The notes: generated by a model from the letters alone, not told the origin. Counted from the first letter of the stretch, positions 34,535 through 43,512 are shown. The stretch is 64,000 bases of DNA from UBA9620 sp965220695 (GCA_965220695.1 OZ244838.1:5704001-5768000), one strand, 5' to 3'. Numbers and translations are program-made.

Positions 34535-35608
34535 GTGACTCGAACGGCAGCCGAGCCCGACCTCGACCTGTACCGGCCTGCTCTGCAGAAGTGGATGCCG
34601 AAGGCCGAGATTCGCGCGCCCGGAGACGCTCTGGTCCGATTCGACGGCGTCGTCACCCGGAAGGCCGCAGGAGGAGCGTTTCGGTACCTTGTCGAGGTGA
34701 AGCGACACCTCCGCCACCAGGACGTTGGGGTCGTAATCGAGCAGTTGAACCGACGCCGAGCGACCCTGCCCCCCGGCCGAGCGGGCGACAGGGTTCTCCT
34801 TCTTGCACCGCACGTCCGCCCACAACAGGCAGCCGCCCTAGAGGGTGCGGAGATCGACTACCTTGATCTCGCCGGCAACGCTCATTTGCAGGCTCCAGGC
34901 TTGTTTGTTCACGTGGAGGGCCGCAAGCCACAGACAGAACTCGCTACCGCTCCGGGCCGCCCGCAGAAGGGCTGGATCAAGACGGTCATGGCCATCCTCA
35001 TCCGTCCAGGACTCACCGATGCGCCATACCGCGCTCTGGCGGACGAAGCGGACGTGGCCCTCGGCACCGTTGCCGGATGCATGAACGACCTGGCTGCACG
35101 CGGGCTCTTGCTCAAGGGGAAGGACGGCCGGAGAGTGGACGACCGGCAGGCGCTGGTCGCGTTGTGGGTGCAAGCCTACATTGAAGGGCTGCGTCCCAGG
35201 CTCACGGAGCGCCGGTTCCAGGTGCGAGCCGAAGGGAAACAGGAAATCTGGCTGCGGCTGCGGAATGTACTTGCCAAGCGTGCACACCCTTGGGCGCTGA
35301 CTGGCGCCGACCAGGCCGCGCGACGCGTGCCCTTCTTTCGGGCGAACGAGACGGAGATTTATGCGCCCGTCCGTGCGCTAGAGGACCGCGAAGCCCAGAG
35401 GGCTCTGGTCGCCCAGCCTGCGCGAGGCGGCAACCTGCTGGTCATCGAGCCGCCTGGTCCCCTGGCGATGGCCGATGAGACCGACGGTGACCTTCCCGTC
35501 GCTCCGGGTCTGCTGGCCTACGCCGAGCTGCGCTACCGAGGCACCGGTCAGGCGCTCGAAGCAGCCGAACTGCTCTTGCCCAGGGTTCTCGACGATACCG
35601 CGCATTGA
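34535..35608 (+). CDS. AbiEi-type antitoxin (type IV toxin-antitoxin)
   Basis: About 357 residues from the GTG at 34535; the frame opens at a TTG at 34499, but that overlaps the palindrome. It has an N-terminal nuclease-fold-like section (FRYLVEVKRHLRHQDVGVVI, RVLLLAPHV, DYLDLAGNAHLQAPGLFVHV). A winged-helix section follows (APYRALADEADVALGTVAGC-like, MNDLAARGLLLKGKDGRRVD), then a long C-terminal domain. I assign it to the AbiEi/DUF6088-like group with moderate confidence; the nucleotidyltransferase remnant right behind it supports this. Confidence 0.65.
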   Translation: MTRTAAEPDLDLYRPALQKWMPKAEIRAPGDALVRFDGVVTRKAAGGAFRYLVEVKRHLRHQDVGVVIEQLNRRRATLPPGRAGDRVLLLAPHVRPQQAAALEGAEIDYLDLAGNAHLQAPGLFVHVEGRKPQTELATAPGRPQKGWIKTVMAILIRPGLTDAPYRALADEADVALGTVAGCMNDLAARGLLLKGKDGRRVDDRQALVALWVQAYIEGLRPRLTERRFQVRAEGKQEIWLRLRNVLAKRAHPWALTGADQAARRVPFFRANETEIYAPVRALEDREAQRALVAQPARGGNLLVIEPPGPLAMADETDGDLPVAPGLLAYAELRYRGTGQALEAAELLLPRVLDDTAH

Positions 35609-35860
35609 TCCCATCCTGGCGCCGGTCGTGTTCGACCTCGATCGCGGACTACGAGAGTTGGGAGTCCCGTTTGGCCCCATTGCCGCTCCATGTCCTGCTC
35701 AAGCTGGTGGCCTTCACCGACCGAAATGAGCCCCAGATCTCGCCGGTGTCCTCCATTGCCTGGAACATTGCGCCGACCGACTCGGCGCGCATGGCGCGGC
35801 GATGCCGGACGCCGCTGACAACTGGCACCTCCGTCGTCCGCGTCGGACCTGACGCGTCCT
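35605..35860 (+). pseudogene. Decayed AbiEii-type nucleotidyltransferase toxin
   Basis: Three frames each hold a short piece of what looks like one protein: LAPVVFDLDRGLRELGVPFG (start), PLHVLLKLVAFTDRNEPQ (middle) and DLAGVLHCLEHCADRLGAHG (later). The GG-xx-A-xx-xHG-x-xR-x-TxDxD catalytic core that should lie after the first piece is missing. So the toxin has lost its active site by deletion and frameshift, while the antitoxin gene upstream remains open. Confidence 0.55.
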
Positions 35861-35866
35861 TCGCGG

Positions 35867-36208
35867 CTAGCACCACTGGATACGACCGCCCCGGAGCCAA
35901 AAGTGAGAGCCGCAGCCCCTCTTGCGCCAGATCGATGGGTAGAGTGTCGCAGTTCCATCCGCGTTCAGCGTCAAGCTCCAGCGGGGCCGTTCGTCGGGCA
36001 GTAAGTTCATGTGGAGAACGCTCCTGCAACCGCATGGACACAGCATAGCCGCCTCCTCATCGAACTGGTCCTCGCGGACTACATACACAGTCCGCCGTTT
36101 GAGTCCGTCCGGCAATTTCCCTTCCACCAGGATCGTCCTGTAGGGTCGACGAAACGAACGTCCGACCCAAGCGCAGACTAGCTGGACAAAGCCGCGAAAG
36201 CGCGTCAC
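35867..36208 (-). CDS. DUF6527 protein of the ubiquitin-like operon
   Basis: 113 residues with the DUF6527 pattern: LCPCGCRSVLHMNLLPDERP (CxCxC cluster, likely zinc-binding), then WSLTLNADGTATLYPSIWRK and RGCGSHFWLRGGRIQWC. The conserved Cys and His residues suggest a metal site. The GTG start overlaps the E1 stop by 4 bp, so it is the last gene of the operon. DUF6527 genes are typical companions of E1/E2/Ubl cassettes; a role as a Ubl peptidase is an inference. Confidence 0.8.
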   Translation of the reverse strand: MTRFRGFVQLVCAWVGRSFRRPYRTILVEGKLPDGLKRRTVYVVREDQFDEEAAMLCPCGCRSVLHMNLLPDERPRWSLTLNADGTATLYPSIWRKRGCGSHFWLRGGRIQWC

Positions 36209-37175
36209 ACCTGCTGCCTTTCCGCTAGCTCCAGAAGCCCGAGCGGCGGCTCTACGTCACCCCTGCCGACGTTCGCGGCCATGAGTTCGCAGATCCCGCT
36301 CTCAGGGTCCGGAATCAGCTCCATGCTGGCAAGGCTGAACGTGACGGCCGCCCAAAGATGGTTCGGCTCTTCGCGGAACGGATGAAGTCGTGCCAAGAAT
36401 TCATTGACGGCGAGGGAAGCTGCAAACATGTTGACGCTGATCACCGCCGGGCGCTGAACGGCCGCCCCACTGATGTAGCCGTCCTTCACCTGCTGAGCGT
36501 GCGCATCCGGATCGTTGCGCCGCAAACCCGCGGCTGCGACTTCGCTCATGGTGAAGAGGCCCCGGCTCACGAGACTGGAGCGTCCAGGTCGCAAATAGTG
36601 GACGGTGCCGCAGACCTCGCGAATACGTCCCTTTTGGGGTCCGCTCGGTATCGCTTGGAGTTTCACGCCGACATCGAAGTAGGGCATGGTGTAATACGTG
36701 GCCAGCATGTTCAGGAGGTAACGACCATCTATGCTGTCCATGCATCCGAACAGCACGTCACACTGTGCCACGGCCCGTACGGCATCGGGATCCCAGAGGT
36801 TTCGGGCGATTCTGATCACCCCAGTTGCGAAGCCTGTCCGCTCAATTGCGTCTGCCTGAACGTCAACCTTGGGCCGTCCTTCAACGGCGTCTTGGATGGT
36901 CGAATTCAGGACGCGATTGACGTTGCGGTCTTCCATGTGATCGTCGTCGACGATTACGAGTTCGCCGACGCCCAACCGCATCAGTTGTTCGACAACCGGA
37001 CTACCCGTGCCGGAAGCGCCAACGACTGCGATCGACAATCGGTGCAGACGCTCGATGGTGCCCTCGCCGAAGATCTGGGCCTGCGAAGCGAGGAAACTCG
37101 GTACGTCCGAGCTGCCGCCGTCGACGTACCAGAAGTGAAGGTCATCGCCCGGAACGCTGATGCAGCGGATGGGCT
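36205..37175 (-). CDS. E1-like ThiF adenylyltransferase, 3' part of a transposon-split JAB-E1 gene
   Basis: The E1 part activates Ubl C-termini by adenylation. The frame is open from the transposon edge: EPIRCISVPGDDLHFWYVDG, then ASQAQIFGEGTIERLHR, the nucleotide-binding strand LSIAVVGASGTGSPVVEQLM, VIVDDDHMEDRNVNR and FGCMDSIDGRYLLNML. Where many E1s have a catalytic Cys, this one shows YLRPGRSSLVSRG, with Ser residues. No ATG remains; TTG at 37038 could start a shortened product. The other half (JAB) lies at 42265-42753. Joined across one CTAG the two give a 471-residue JAB-ThiF protein. Confidence 0.85.
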
Positions 37176-37351
37176 CTAGCCCGACTTCGCCAACTCGGTG
37201 TGGTTTTCAACTAATTTCAGGGGTGTTCCCGCCTCGCCCGACCCGGTGGGCCAGCAAAACCGGGGGTTTCAGAGTGCGTGACCCGCCGGAACCCTGTGTA
37301 GTGCCGACCTACCCCCTTGATTGGCGGGTTGCATGGACGGACGATCTACGT

Positions 37352-38025
37352 ATGTTCGTGCGTTGCAAGATGCGCCGCAAGGACGGCAAGGAGCACCGCT
37401 ACTGGAGCGTGGTGGAGAACGTGCGCGTCCGCGGGGGCCGGGTCGTGCAGCGCCAGGTGCTCTACCTCGGGGAGATCAACGACAGTCAGCGCGCGGCGTG
37501 GTGCCGTTCGATTGCGGTGCTGGACGAGACGGCGGGCGCGCGGCAGTTGGCGCTGTTTCCCGCGGACGGGGCCGTCCCGGTGCTGGACTGCGAGGTGGTG
37601 CGGATCCGGGTCGCGGACGTGCAGGTGCGCAATCCTCGCCAATGGGGCGCGTGCTGGCTGGCGCTGAGTGTGTGGGACCGGCTGGCGTTGGACCGCTTCT
37701 GGGGGCCGCGCTTGCCGCCGAGCCGGCAGGGGACGCGGTGGCTGGACGTGTTGAAGGTGCAGGTCTGCTACCGGCTCATCGATCCGGGGAGCGACTGGCG
37801 GCTGCACCGGCACTGGTATGCCCAGAGCGCGATGCGCGACCTGCTGGGGACCGACCCGGTTCTGGCCAGCAACACGCTGTATCGCTGTCTGGACAAGCTG
37901 GTGGTGCACAAGCGGGCGTTCTTCTCGTTTCTGCGGGCGCGGTGGACCACGCTGTTCGACGCCCGCTTCGATGTCCTGCTGTATGACCTGACCAGTACCT
38001 ACTTTGAGAGCGACCCGCCCTTCGA
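37352..38025 (+). pseudogene. IS1634-like transposase, N-terminal part (split by IS21)
   Basis: Starts MFVRCKMRRKDGKEHRYWSV, then VVQRQVLYLGEINDSQ, and reaches the DDE-fold strand LLYDLTSTYFESDPPF, where the IS21 element begins. The remaining part lies at 41130-42204. Joining 38025 to 41130 gives FESDPPFDGKRRFGYSRDKR in frame and a 582-residue protein, so the gene was intact until the IS21 entered. Confidence 0.85.
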
Positions 38026-38408
38026 TGTCAACGATCGCGAGATAGTGACAAATTCTCGACACTCGTCGGTGCGCTTGGCTCGGGCACCGGTCTTGTCGTG
38101 TGGATCTTGAGGAAGATGAAGATGCTGGCGGTGGGCGCTGTGGGAAACCGCGCCCACGCGGTTTTCCAAGCTCCGGTGGGCGCGCTCTGTGCGTCCACGG
38201 GAGCGGCGGCGTCCACGGCCCCGGCGCTGGCGGTCGGCACGGCGTTCGGATAGCGTAGGGAGCGGACTCAGACGTGGGGTGAGGGCCCGGTATGCCCACC
38301 GGACCCTCGTGACCGCCCCGAGCTCCGACAGACCGAGCCGATCCCCGCTGTTGTGCCACGGATCAGGCTCGTTGTCCAGTCGGAGATCGCCCTGCGCGCT
38401 CCGACGCC

Positions 38409-38882
38409 GTGGACCAGCCCCTCCGCCAGAGAACCTGTCGCCAGTGCAGCCGTCTTTTCGCCGTCTGCGCGGCGTGTGACCGTGGCCATGCCTACTGCAC
38501 GTCGCCGTGCCGGACGGCCGGTCGTCGCCGGTGCGTTCGAGCCGCCAACGCTCGTCATCAGCGCAGTCTGGAAGGACGTCTCGACCACCGCGACCGGCAG
38601 CGCGCCTACCGCGCCCGCCGCCGCGTGACGGATCACACTTCCCCCGCACCCCCGCCATCGGACAGACTCCCCGTCCCTGACGCCGCCCCGGTTCCCGCGG
38701 CCACGCGATGCGTGGTCTGCGGCCGATCGAGCCGGTGGCTGACCCCGATGCGGGAGCCTCGCGTCGTGCGGGGAAGGAGGAACGATGATCACGCCCGCGC
38801 AGCGCGCCGAGATCCGGCGCCTGTACTACAGCGAGCACTGGAAGCTCGGGACCATCGCCGCTCAACTCGGCCTCCACCGTGA
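38409..38882 (+). CDS. Cys-rich accessory ORF of the IS21 element
   Basis: 157 codons. It contains CRQCSRLFAVCAACDRGHAY and CTSPCR, a likely zinc-binding cluster, then an Arg-rich stretch RDRQRAYRARRRVTDH. A second pair CVVCG follows before the frame overlaps the istA start by 98 bp. Similar small Cys/Arg-rich ORFs precede transposase genes in some IS elements. The C-terminal part overlapping istA is probably not conserved. Function unknown. Confidence 0.5.
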   Translation: MDQPLRQRTCRQCSRLFAVCAACDRGHAYCTSPCRTAGRRRCVRAANARHQRSLEGRLDHRDRQRAYRARRRVTDHTSPAPPPSDRLPVPDAAPVPAATRCVVCGRSSRWLTPMREPRVVRGRRNDDHARAARRDPAPVLQRALEARDHRRSTRPPP

Positions 38883-40287
38883 GACGGTCCGCGCCGCCGT
38901 CGAGCACGCGTCGGGAAGCGTCCGGGGCGGCGTGTGTCGGCCTACCGCCCTCGACCCCTACCTGCCGTTCATTCGCGACACCCTGGCCCAGTACCCCCGG
39001 CTGCGCGCCACCCGCATCCACGAGATGGTCCGCCAGCGCGGCTACCCGGGCTCGGTCATCCAGGTCCGCCGCCTCGTCAGGCGTCTGCGGCCCGAGACCA
39101 CCCGTACCGTCTACCGGCGGATCGTCACGCTGATCGGGGAGCAGGCGCAAGTCGACTGGGGTTCCTTCGGCAAGGTCCGCATCGGACACGGCACACGCGC
39201 CGTCTCCGGATTCGTCATGGTCCTCGGCTACTCGCGCGCCATCGCCGCCCTCTTCACCCTCGACCAGACCCTTGAGAGTTTCCTCCGCGGACACGTCGAG
39301 GCCTTCGAGGCCCTGGGCGGCATCGCCCGCACGCTCGTCTACGACAACCTCCGCAGCGCTGTGCTCGACCGCCGCGGTACCGCCGTCCAGTTCCATCCCC
39401 GCCTGCTCGAGCTCGCCGGCCACTACCACTTCGCCCCCCGACCCTGCACACCGGGACGCGGAAATGAGAAGGGGAAAATCGAACGGCAGATCCAATACCT
39501 ACGGCACGCCTTCTTCGCCGCTCGGCCCTTCCGCGACCTCGACGACCTCAACGCCCAGTTCCAGCGCTGGCGAGACGACGTCGCCCACCAACGCCGCCAC
39601 CCCGAGCAACCCGACCGCACCGTTGCCGAGGTCTGGGCCGACGAGCAGCCCCGGCTGCTGCCGCTCCCCGCCCATCCCTTCGAGACCGACCTCGTGCGCG
39701 TCGTCCGCTCCGGCAAAACCCCCTACGTCCGCTTCGACCGCAATCTCTACTCCATCCCCCACACCCGCGTCCGCAAGCCCCTGACCCTGCTCGCCAGCGA
39801 CACCCGCGTCCGCATCCTCGACCAGCAGACCGAGCTCGCCCGCCATCGCCGCACCTACGACACCGGACAGACCGTCGAGGACCCCGCGCACCTGGAAGGC
39901 CTGCTCGCCGCCACCCGTCAGGCCAACGTCCACACCACCCGCGACCGCCTCCGCGCCGCCGTCCCCGCCACCGCCGCCCTCTTCGAACGGCTCGCAGAGC
40001 GCGGGGAGGCGCTACGACCCCACGCCACCAGGCTGCTCGCGCTGCTCGACGACTACGGGCCGCAGGAACTCGCCGCCGCCGTCGACGACGCCCTCCAACG
40101 AGACGCCCTCGGCGCCGGCTCCATCACCCACATCCTCGAAACGCGCCGGCGACAGCGCGGACTCAAACCCCCGCTCCGGCTTACCTTGCCCGACCGCCCG
40201 GGACTGCGAGACCTCGACGTCCAGCCCCACGACCTGGAGACCTACGATGCCCTCGGACAACACACCCCCGACGACGCTGGCGACTGA
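38785..40287 (+). CDS. istA: IS21 transposase IstA
   Basis: 500-residue DDE transposase. N-terminal HTH (ITPAQRAEIRRLYYSEHWKL, AAQLGLHRETVRAAVE), then catalytic Asp in EQAQVDWGSFGKV, second Asp in TLVYDNLRSAVLDR and Glu in GRGNEKGKIERQIQYLR. A C-terminal beta-barrel region follows. GGAAGGAGG precedes the ATG. It overlaps istB by 41 bp. Confidence 0.95.
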   Translation: MITPAQRAEIRRLYYSEHWKLGTIAAQLGLHRETVRAAVEHASGSVRGGVCRPTALDPYLPFIRDTLAQYPRLRATRIHEMVRQRGYPGSVIQVRRLVRRLRPETTRTVYRRIVTLIGEQAQVDWGSFGKVRIGHGTRAVSGFVMVLGYSRAIAALFTLDQTLESFLRGHVEAFEALGGIARTLVYDNLRSAVLDRRGTAVQFHPRLLELAGHYHFAPRPCTPGRGNEKGKIERQIQYLRHAFFAARPFRDLDDLNAQFQRWRDDVAHQRRHPEQPDRTVAEVWADEQPRLLPLPAHPFETDLVRVVRSGKTPYVRFDRNLYSIPHTRVRKPLTLLASDTRVRILDQQTELARHRRTYDTGQTVEDPAHLEGLLAATRQANVHTTRDRLRAAVPATAALFERLAERGEALRPHATRLLALLDDYGPQELAAAVDDALQRDALGAGSITHILETRRRQRGLKPPLRLTLPDRPGLRDLDVQPHDLETYDALGQHTPDDAGD

Positions 40288-41074
40288 CCTCCGACGACTC
40301 GGATTCAATCGCACCGCCGACGACCTCAACGACCTCGTCGCCACAGCCACCCGCAAACGCTGGAGCACGACCGTGCTGCTCGAACACCTCGTCGCCGCCG
40401 AACTCGAAGACCGACAGCGCCGCAGCGTCGAGCGCCGACTCACCTGCGCCCGACTGGGACGCTTCAAGCCCCTCGCCGACTGGGACTGGGACTGGCCCAC
40501 CGCCTTCGACCGACCGGCCCTCGAACGCATCCTCACCCTCGATTTCCTCACCCGCGGCGAGAACGTCATCCTCGTCGGAGCCCAGGGCCTCGGCAAGACC
40601 ATGCTCGCCAAGAACATCGCACACCAGGCCATCCTCGCCGGACACTCCGCCCTCTTCACCACCGCCGCCGACCTCCTGCTCAACCTCAACGGACAGGAGA
40701 CGGCCCGAGCCCTCGAACGACGCCTCCGACACTACACCCGGCCATCACTACTCGTGGTCGACGAAGTAGGATTTCTCGCCTACGACGCACGGGCCGCCGA
40801 CCTGCTCTTCCAGCTCGTCAGCCGCCGTTACGAGCACCGCTCCCTGCTCATCACCACCAATCTGCCCTTCAAGCATTGGGACACCGTGTTCCCAAACGCC
40901 TCCTGCGCCGTCGCTCTGATCGACCGCCTGACCCATCACGTCGAGATCCTTGTCGTCGAAGGCCGCAGCTATCGCCGGCGCGAGGCCGAACTCACCCAGC
41001 AGCAGCGCAAACGACGACGTCCGCGCCGCAACGACTCGCCAGATGGCAACGACTCACCCCGTCGTCGTCAATGA
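40247..41074 (+). CDS. istB: IS21 helper ATPase IstB
   Basis: 275-residue AAA+ ATPase related to DnaC/DnaA. Walker A VGAQGLGKTMLAKNIAHQA, Walker B LLVVDEVGFLAYD, sensor LLITTNLPF and a C-terminal basic tail. It assists IstA in target selection. Start ATG at 40247 lies inside istA in another frame. Confidence 0.95.
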   Translation: MPSDNTPPTTLATDLRRLGFNRTADDLNDLVATATRKRWSTTVLLEHLVAAELEDRQRRSVERRLTCARLGRFKPLADWDWDWPTAFDRPALERILTLDFLTRGENVILVGAQGLGKTMLAKNIAHQAILAGHSALFTTAADLLLNLNGQETARALERRLRHYTRPSLLVVDEVGFLAYDARAADLLFQLVSRRYEHRSLLITTNLPFKHWDTVFPNASCAVALIDRLTHHVEILVVEGRSYRRREAELTQQQRKRRRPRRNDSPDGNDSPRRRQ

Positions 41075-41129
41075 ACCCCGTCGACAGCAGTGCAGAAAAC
41101 GTCAGTTTCTGGAGACCGCCAACATTCGA

Positions 41130-42204
41130 CGGCAAGCGCCGGTTCGGCTACAGCCGGGACAAGCGTTCGGATTGCGTGCAGGTGGTGATCGCGCTGATCG
41201 TGACCCCGGACGGCTTCCCGCTGGCCTACGAGGTGATGCCGGGCAACACGACCGATCAGACCACGCTGGCCGGCTTCCTGGAACAGATCGAACAGCAATA
41301 TGGCCGCTCTCAGCGGGTCTGGATCATGGACCGCGGCATCCCCACCGAAGCGACCTTGGCGGCCATGCGCGCGGGTGACGCGCCCGTGCGCTACCTGGTG
41401 GGCACCCCCAAGGGTCGCCTGACGCGGCTGGAGCAGGCGTTCCTGGCGCAGCCCTGGCAGGCGGTGCGGCCGTCGGTCACGGTCAAGCTCCTTGCCGAGG
41501 AGGGGGAACTCTACATTCTGGTCCGCAGTGACCAGCGGCGGCTGAAGGAACGCGGCATGCGCCGGCGACGGCTGAAGACCCTGTGGCAGCGGCTCGGCGA
41601 GTTGCAGCGGCAAACCAATACCCGGGATCGGTTGCTGCTCAAGCTCGGCGCCGCCAAACAGGCCGCCGGCCGGGCCTGGGCATTGGTCGACGTCGGCGTG
41701 CCCGCCCCCGGCGAGGCAGTCACCCCACAGACCTTCACCGTCCGCCTGCGGCGGGACCGGCTCCGCCAAGCCCGCCGGCGGGAGGGCCGCTATCTGTTGC
41801 GCTCGAACCTGACCGACGAAGACCCCGCAACGCTCTGGCGGTACTACATGCAGCTCACCGAGATCGAACAGGCCTTCAAGGACCTCAAGCACGACCTCGC
41901 GATCCGTCCGGTCTTCCATCAGCACGACGCTCGGATCGAGGCGCACATCTTCGTCTCGTTCATCGCCTATTGCCTGCACGTCACCCTGAAGAACCTGGCC
42001 CGGCCGCACGCCCCAGGCCTGACCCCGCGCGCCATCCTGGAGACGTTCGCCACCCTCCAGATGGTCGATGTGCATCTGCCAACGACCGATGGCCGGCAGC
42101 TCGTCCTGCCGCGCCATACCCGGCCAAACCGGGAGCACGACCTGCTGTTGCACCAACTCAAGCTGCAACTGCCGACACAGCCCGCGCCACGCATCACCGC
42201 CTGA
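41130..42204 (+). pseudogene. IS1634-like transposase, C-terminal part (split by IS21)
   Basis: Continues the DDE fold: GKRRFGYSRDKRSDCVQVVI, DGFPLAYEVMPGNTTDQTTL, VWIMDRGIPTEATL (second Asp), RYLLRSNLTDEDPATLWRYY and YMQLTEIEQAFKDLKHDL (Glu). The open frame runs from upstream inside IS21 (an ATG near 40876), but that start is artificial. Confidence 0.85.
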
Positions 42205-42264
42205 CACCACGCCCGCCGCGCAGCGTCGTGTAGTGCCGACCTTTGGGGGATCGACTCTTTAAAA

Positions 42265-42753
42265 TCAATGGGTTACAGGTTTCTTGGTGCCCAGTTGGCG
42301 AAGTCGGGCTAGCGCGCCGCCCGAGCGGAGCACGCGGCCGAACATCTTGCCGTCGGGAAGCATGACAACGCTACCGTGGGGAATGTCGGCTTCGACCCAG
42401 CCACGAATCATTGGCAGCAAACGGGCGTCGCCCTCGTCGTCGGTTGGCGAAAAGTCAGCGTAGCCCGTGGGGTGACTGTGGACCTTAACCACCGAGAAAT
42501 CCTCTTCGGTTGCCCGCTCGAGCATGGGCACGATGTAGTCCGGTAGCCAAGTCACGAGCGTTTCGGTGCGTTCCGAACAGTCGCCGTAGGGGACGCCGTG
42601 GATCTCGTGAACAACGAGGCGGTCACGTCGATCGCCGCGACGCCGGCCACACAGGAGCAGAGCGACAGCTTCCTTTCCGTCGCCCGGAAACAGAAAGCTC
42701 TTCAGATGCTCATGTTGATCACCGGAGAGCGAGAGATTTACCGGGATGCTCAT
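42265..42753 (-). CDS. JAB/MPN isopeptidase-type domain, 5' part of the transposon-split JAB-E1 gene
   Basis: Starts MSIPVNLSLSGDQHEHLKSF; the MPN+ metalloprotease motif is complete: VHSHPTGYADFSPTDDEGD (HxHP...SxxD) with an upstream acidic residue in KEAVALLLCG or VVHEIHG. Related JAB domains cleave Ubl from targets or trim precursors. The ATG at 42753 overlaps the E2 stop by 4 bp. Native sequence ends at GGAL (42309); after that about 15 residues of transposon DNA are translated to a TGA at 42265. The E1 half lies 5.1 kb away. Confidence 0.85.
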   Translation of the reverse strand: MSIPVNLSLSGDQHEHLKSFLFPGDGKEAVALLLCGRRRGDRRDRLVVHEIHGVPYGDCSERTETLVTWLPDYIVPMLERATEEDFSVVKVHSHPTGYADFSPTDDEGDARLLPMIRGWVEADIPHGSVVMLPDGKMFGRVLRSGGALARLRQLGTKKPVTH

Positions 42754-43151
42754 TTTCTGAACTCCCGAGCGAGCCAGTCCTCGATCAGAATGACGTGGGT
42801 GTCTAGGTGGTCGAGACCGGCCCGCCACGGATTCTTCGCGGTGCGGTGGCGAGACCAACGCTGGTAATTCTGGCCAGCGATGGTCTGCGTCGCTTGTGTC
42901 GCACCGATCGGCTTGCCATCCCTCCGCGCCAGGGCGGGAAAAAAGTAGACCATGTTCAATTCCGTGTTCGGATACCCGGTCTCCATGCGGATTGCCGCCG
43001 TCACACGCGGGTGGATGTATCCTTCATGCGTGTCGAATTCGTGGATCAACACCCACTGGGAGCCATCGATGATGGTCTCCCAAGGGCGGCCGTACGTGTC
43101 CAGGAACTCTCTATCCTGTGGCAGCAACTCGAACTGGCGACGGGGACTCAT
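42750..43151 (-). CDS. Prokaryotic E2-like protein (Prok-E2_E type) without cysteine
   Basis: 133 residues: FLDTYGRPWETIIDGSQWVL, then YIHPRVTAAIRMETGYPNTE, LNMVYFFPALARRDGK and the conserved tail IAGQNYQRWSRHRTAKNPWR, which is diagnostic of the family E E2-like proteins. There is no Cys anywhere, so a thioester intermediate is impossible; any transfer must use another residue. It starts 4 bp after the Ubl stop and overlaps the JAB-E1 start by 4 bp. Confidence 0.85.
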   Translation of the reverse strand: MSPRRQFELLPQDREFLDTYGRPWETIIDGSQWVLIHEFDTHEGYIHPRVTAAIRMETGYPNTELNMVYFFPALARRDGKPIGATQATQTIAGQNYQRWSRHRTAKNPWRAGLDHLDTHVILIEDWLAREFRK

Positions 43152-43155
43152 CGCG

Positions 43156-43512
43156 TCAACCCTCCGTCTGGTCGCGCGGCAGCGCCTTCAGCTTTTCGAC
43201 GCCGGAAAGTCGAAGGTCCACCTTGTCGTCCAGTTCCACCTTGCGGGGTCGCTCACCCGTGAGTTTGATCCGGAGCGTGTAGTCCTTCGCGGGAAGCAAG
43301 CCGGCAAGGGTCAGGATTTCCAAACCCGTCGGTGTCGGGTCGTGGACGACATATGCATCGCCGTTGATCTTGAGGCGGTAGCCCTTGGCCAGCGGGGGCC
43401 GCTTGCCGAGCTTCGCGTATTCCTCCAGATCGACGATGTCGTCGAGAACAGCTTCGATCCCGGACTCGGGATCCCGGTGTGGCGTCGATTCGCACTTTTC
43501 TGGTGTTTCCAT
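43156..43512 (-). CDS. Multiubiquitin-type ubiquitin-like protein
   Basis: 118 residues, ATG at 43512 with GGGGGA 8 bp upstream. An acidic N-terminal segment (EAVLDDIVDLEEYAKLGKRP) precedes one beta-grasp domain: YRLKINGDAYVVHDPTPTGL, LAGLLPAKDYTLRIKLTG, KVELDDKVDLRLSGVEKLKA, ending PRDQTEG. Only one Ubl domain is present and the C-terminus is EG rather than GG. First gene of the operon Ubl-E2-JAB/E1-DUF6527. Confidence 0.82.
   Translation of the reverse strand: METPEKCESTPHRDPESGIEAVLDDIVDLEEYAKLGKRPPLAKGYRLKINGDAYVVHDPTPTGLEILTLAGLLPAKDYTLRIKLTGERPRKVELDDKVDLRLSGVEKLKALPRDQTEG

Larger units (their letters stand above)
38026..41124 (+). mobile_element. IS21-family element, 3,099 bp, apparently complete
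   Basis: Left end TGTCAACGATC and right end complement TGTTGGCGGTC are related terminal repeats starting with TGT. A 5-bp duplication TTCGA flanks it (38021-38025 and 41125-41129). It encodes a Cys-rich ORF, IstA and IstB in order. It splits the IS1634-like transposase. A 115-bp copy of its left end lies alone at 52685. Confidence 0.9.
37180..42308 (+). mobile_element. IS1634-like transposon (with a nested IS21) inserted in the JAB-E1 gene
   Basis: The ends are the 16-bp inverted repeats CCCGACTTCGCCAACT (37180-37195) and its complement (42293-42308). CTAG flanks both sides (37176-37179, 42309-42312) as the target duplication. Total 5,129 bp, of which 3,104 bp is a nested IS21 plus its duplication, leaving a 2,025-bp element with one 582-codon transposase. 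Family assignment to IS1634 is by overall resemblance of the transposase. Confidence 0.85.

Noticed and set aside
36358..37179. 273-residue plus-strand gene opposite the E1 fragment
   Set aside because: Antisense shadow; the minus strand carries ThiF motifs and rebuilds with the JAB part.
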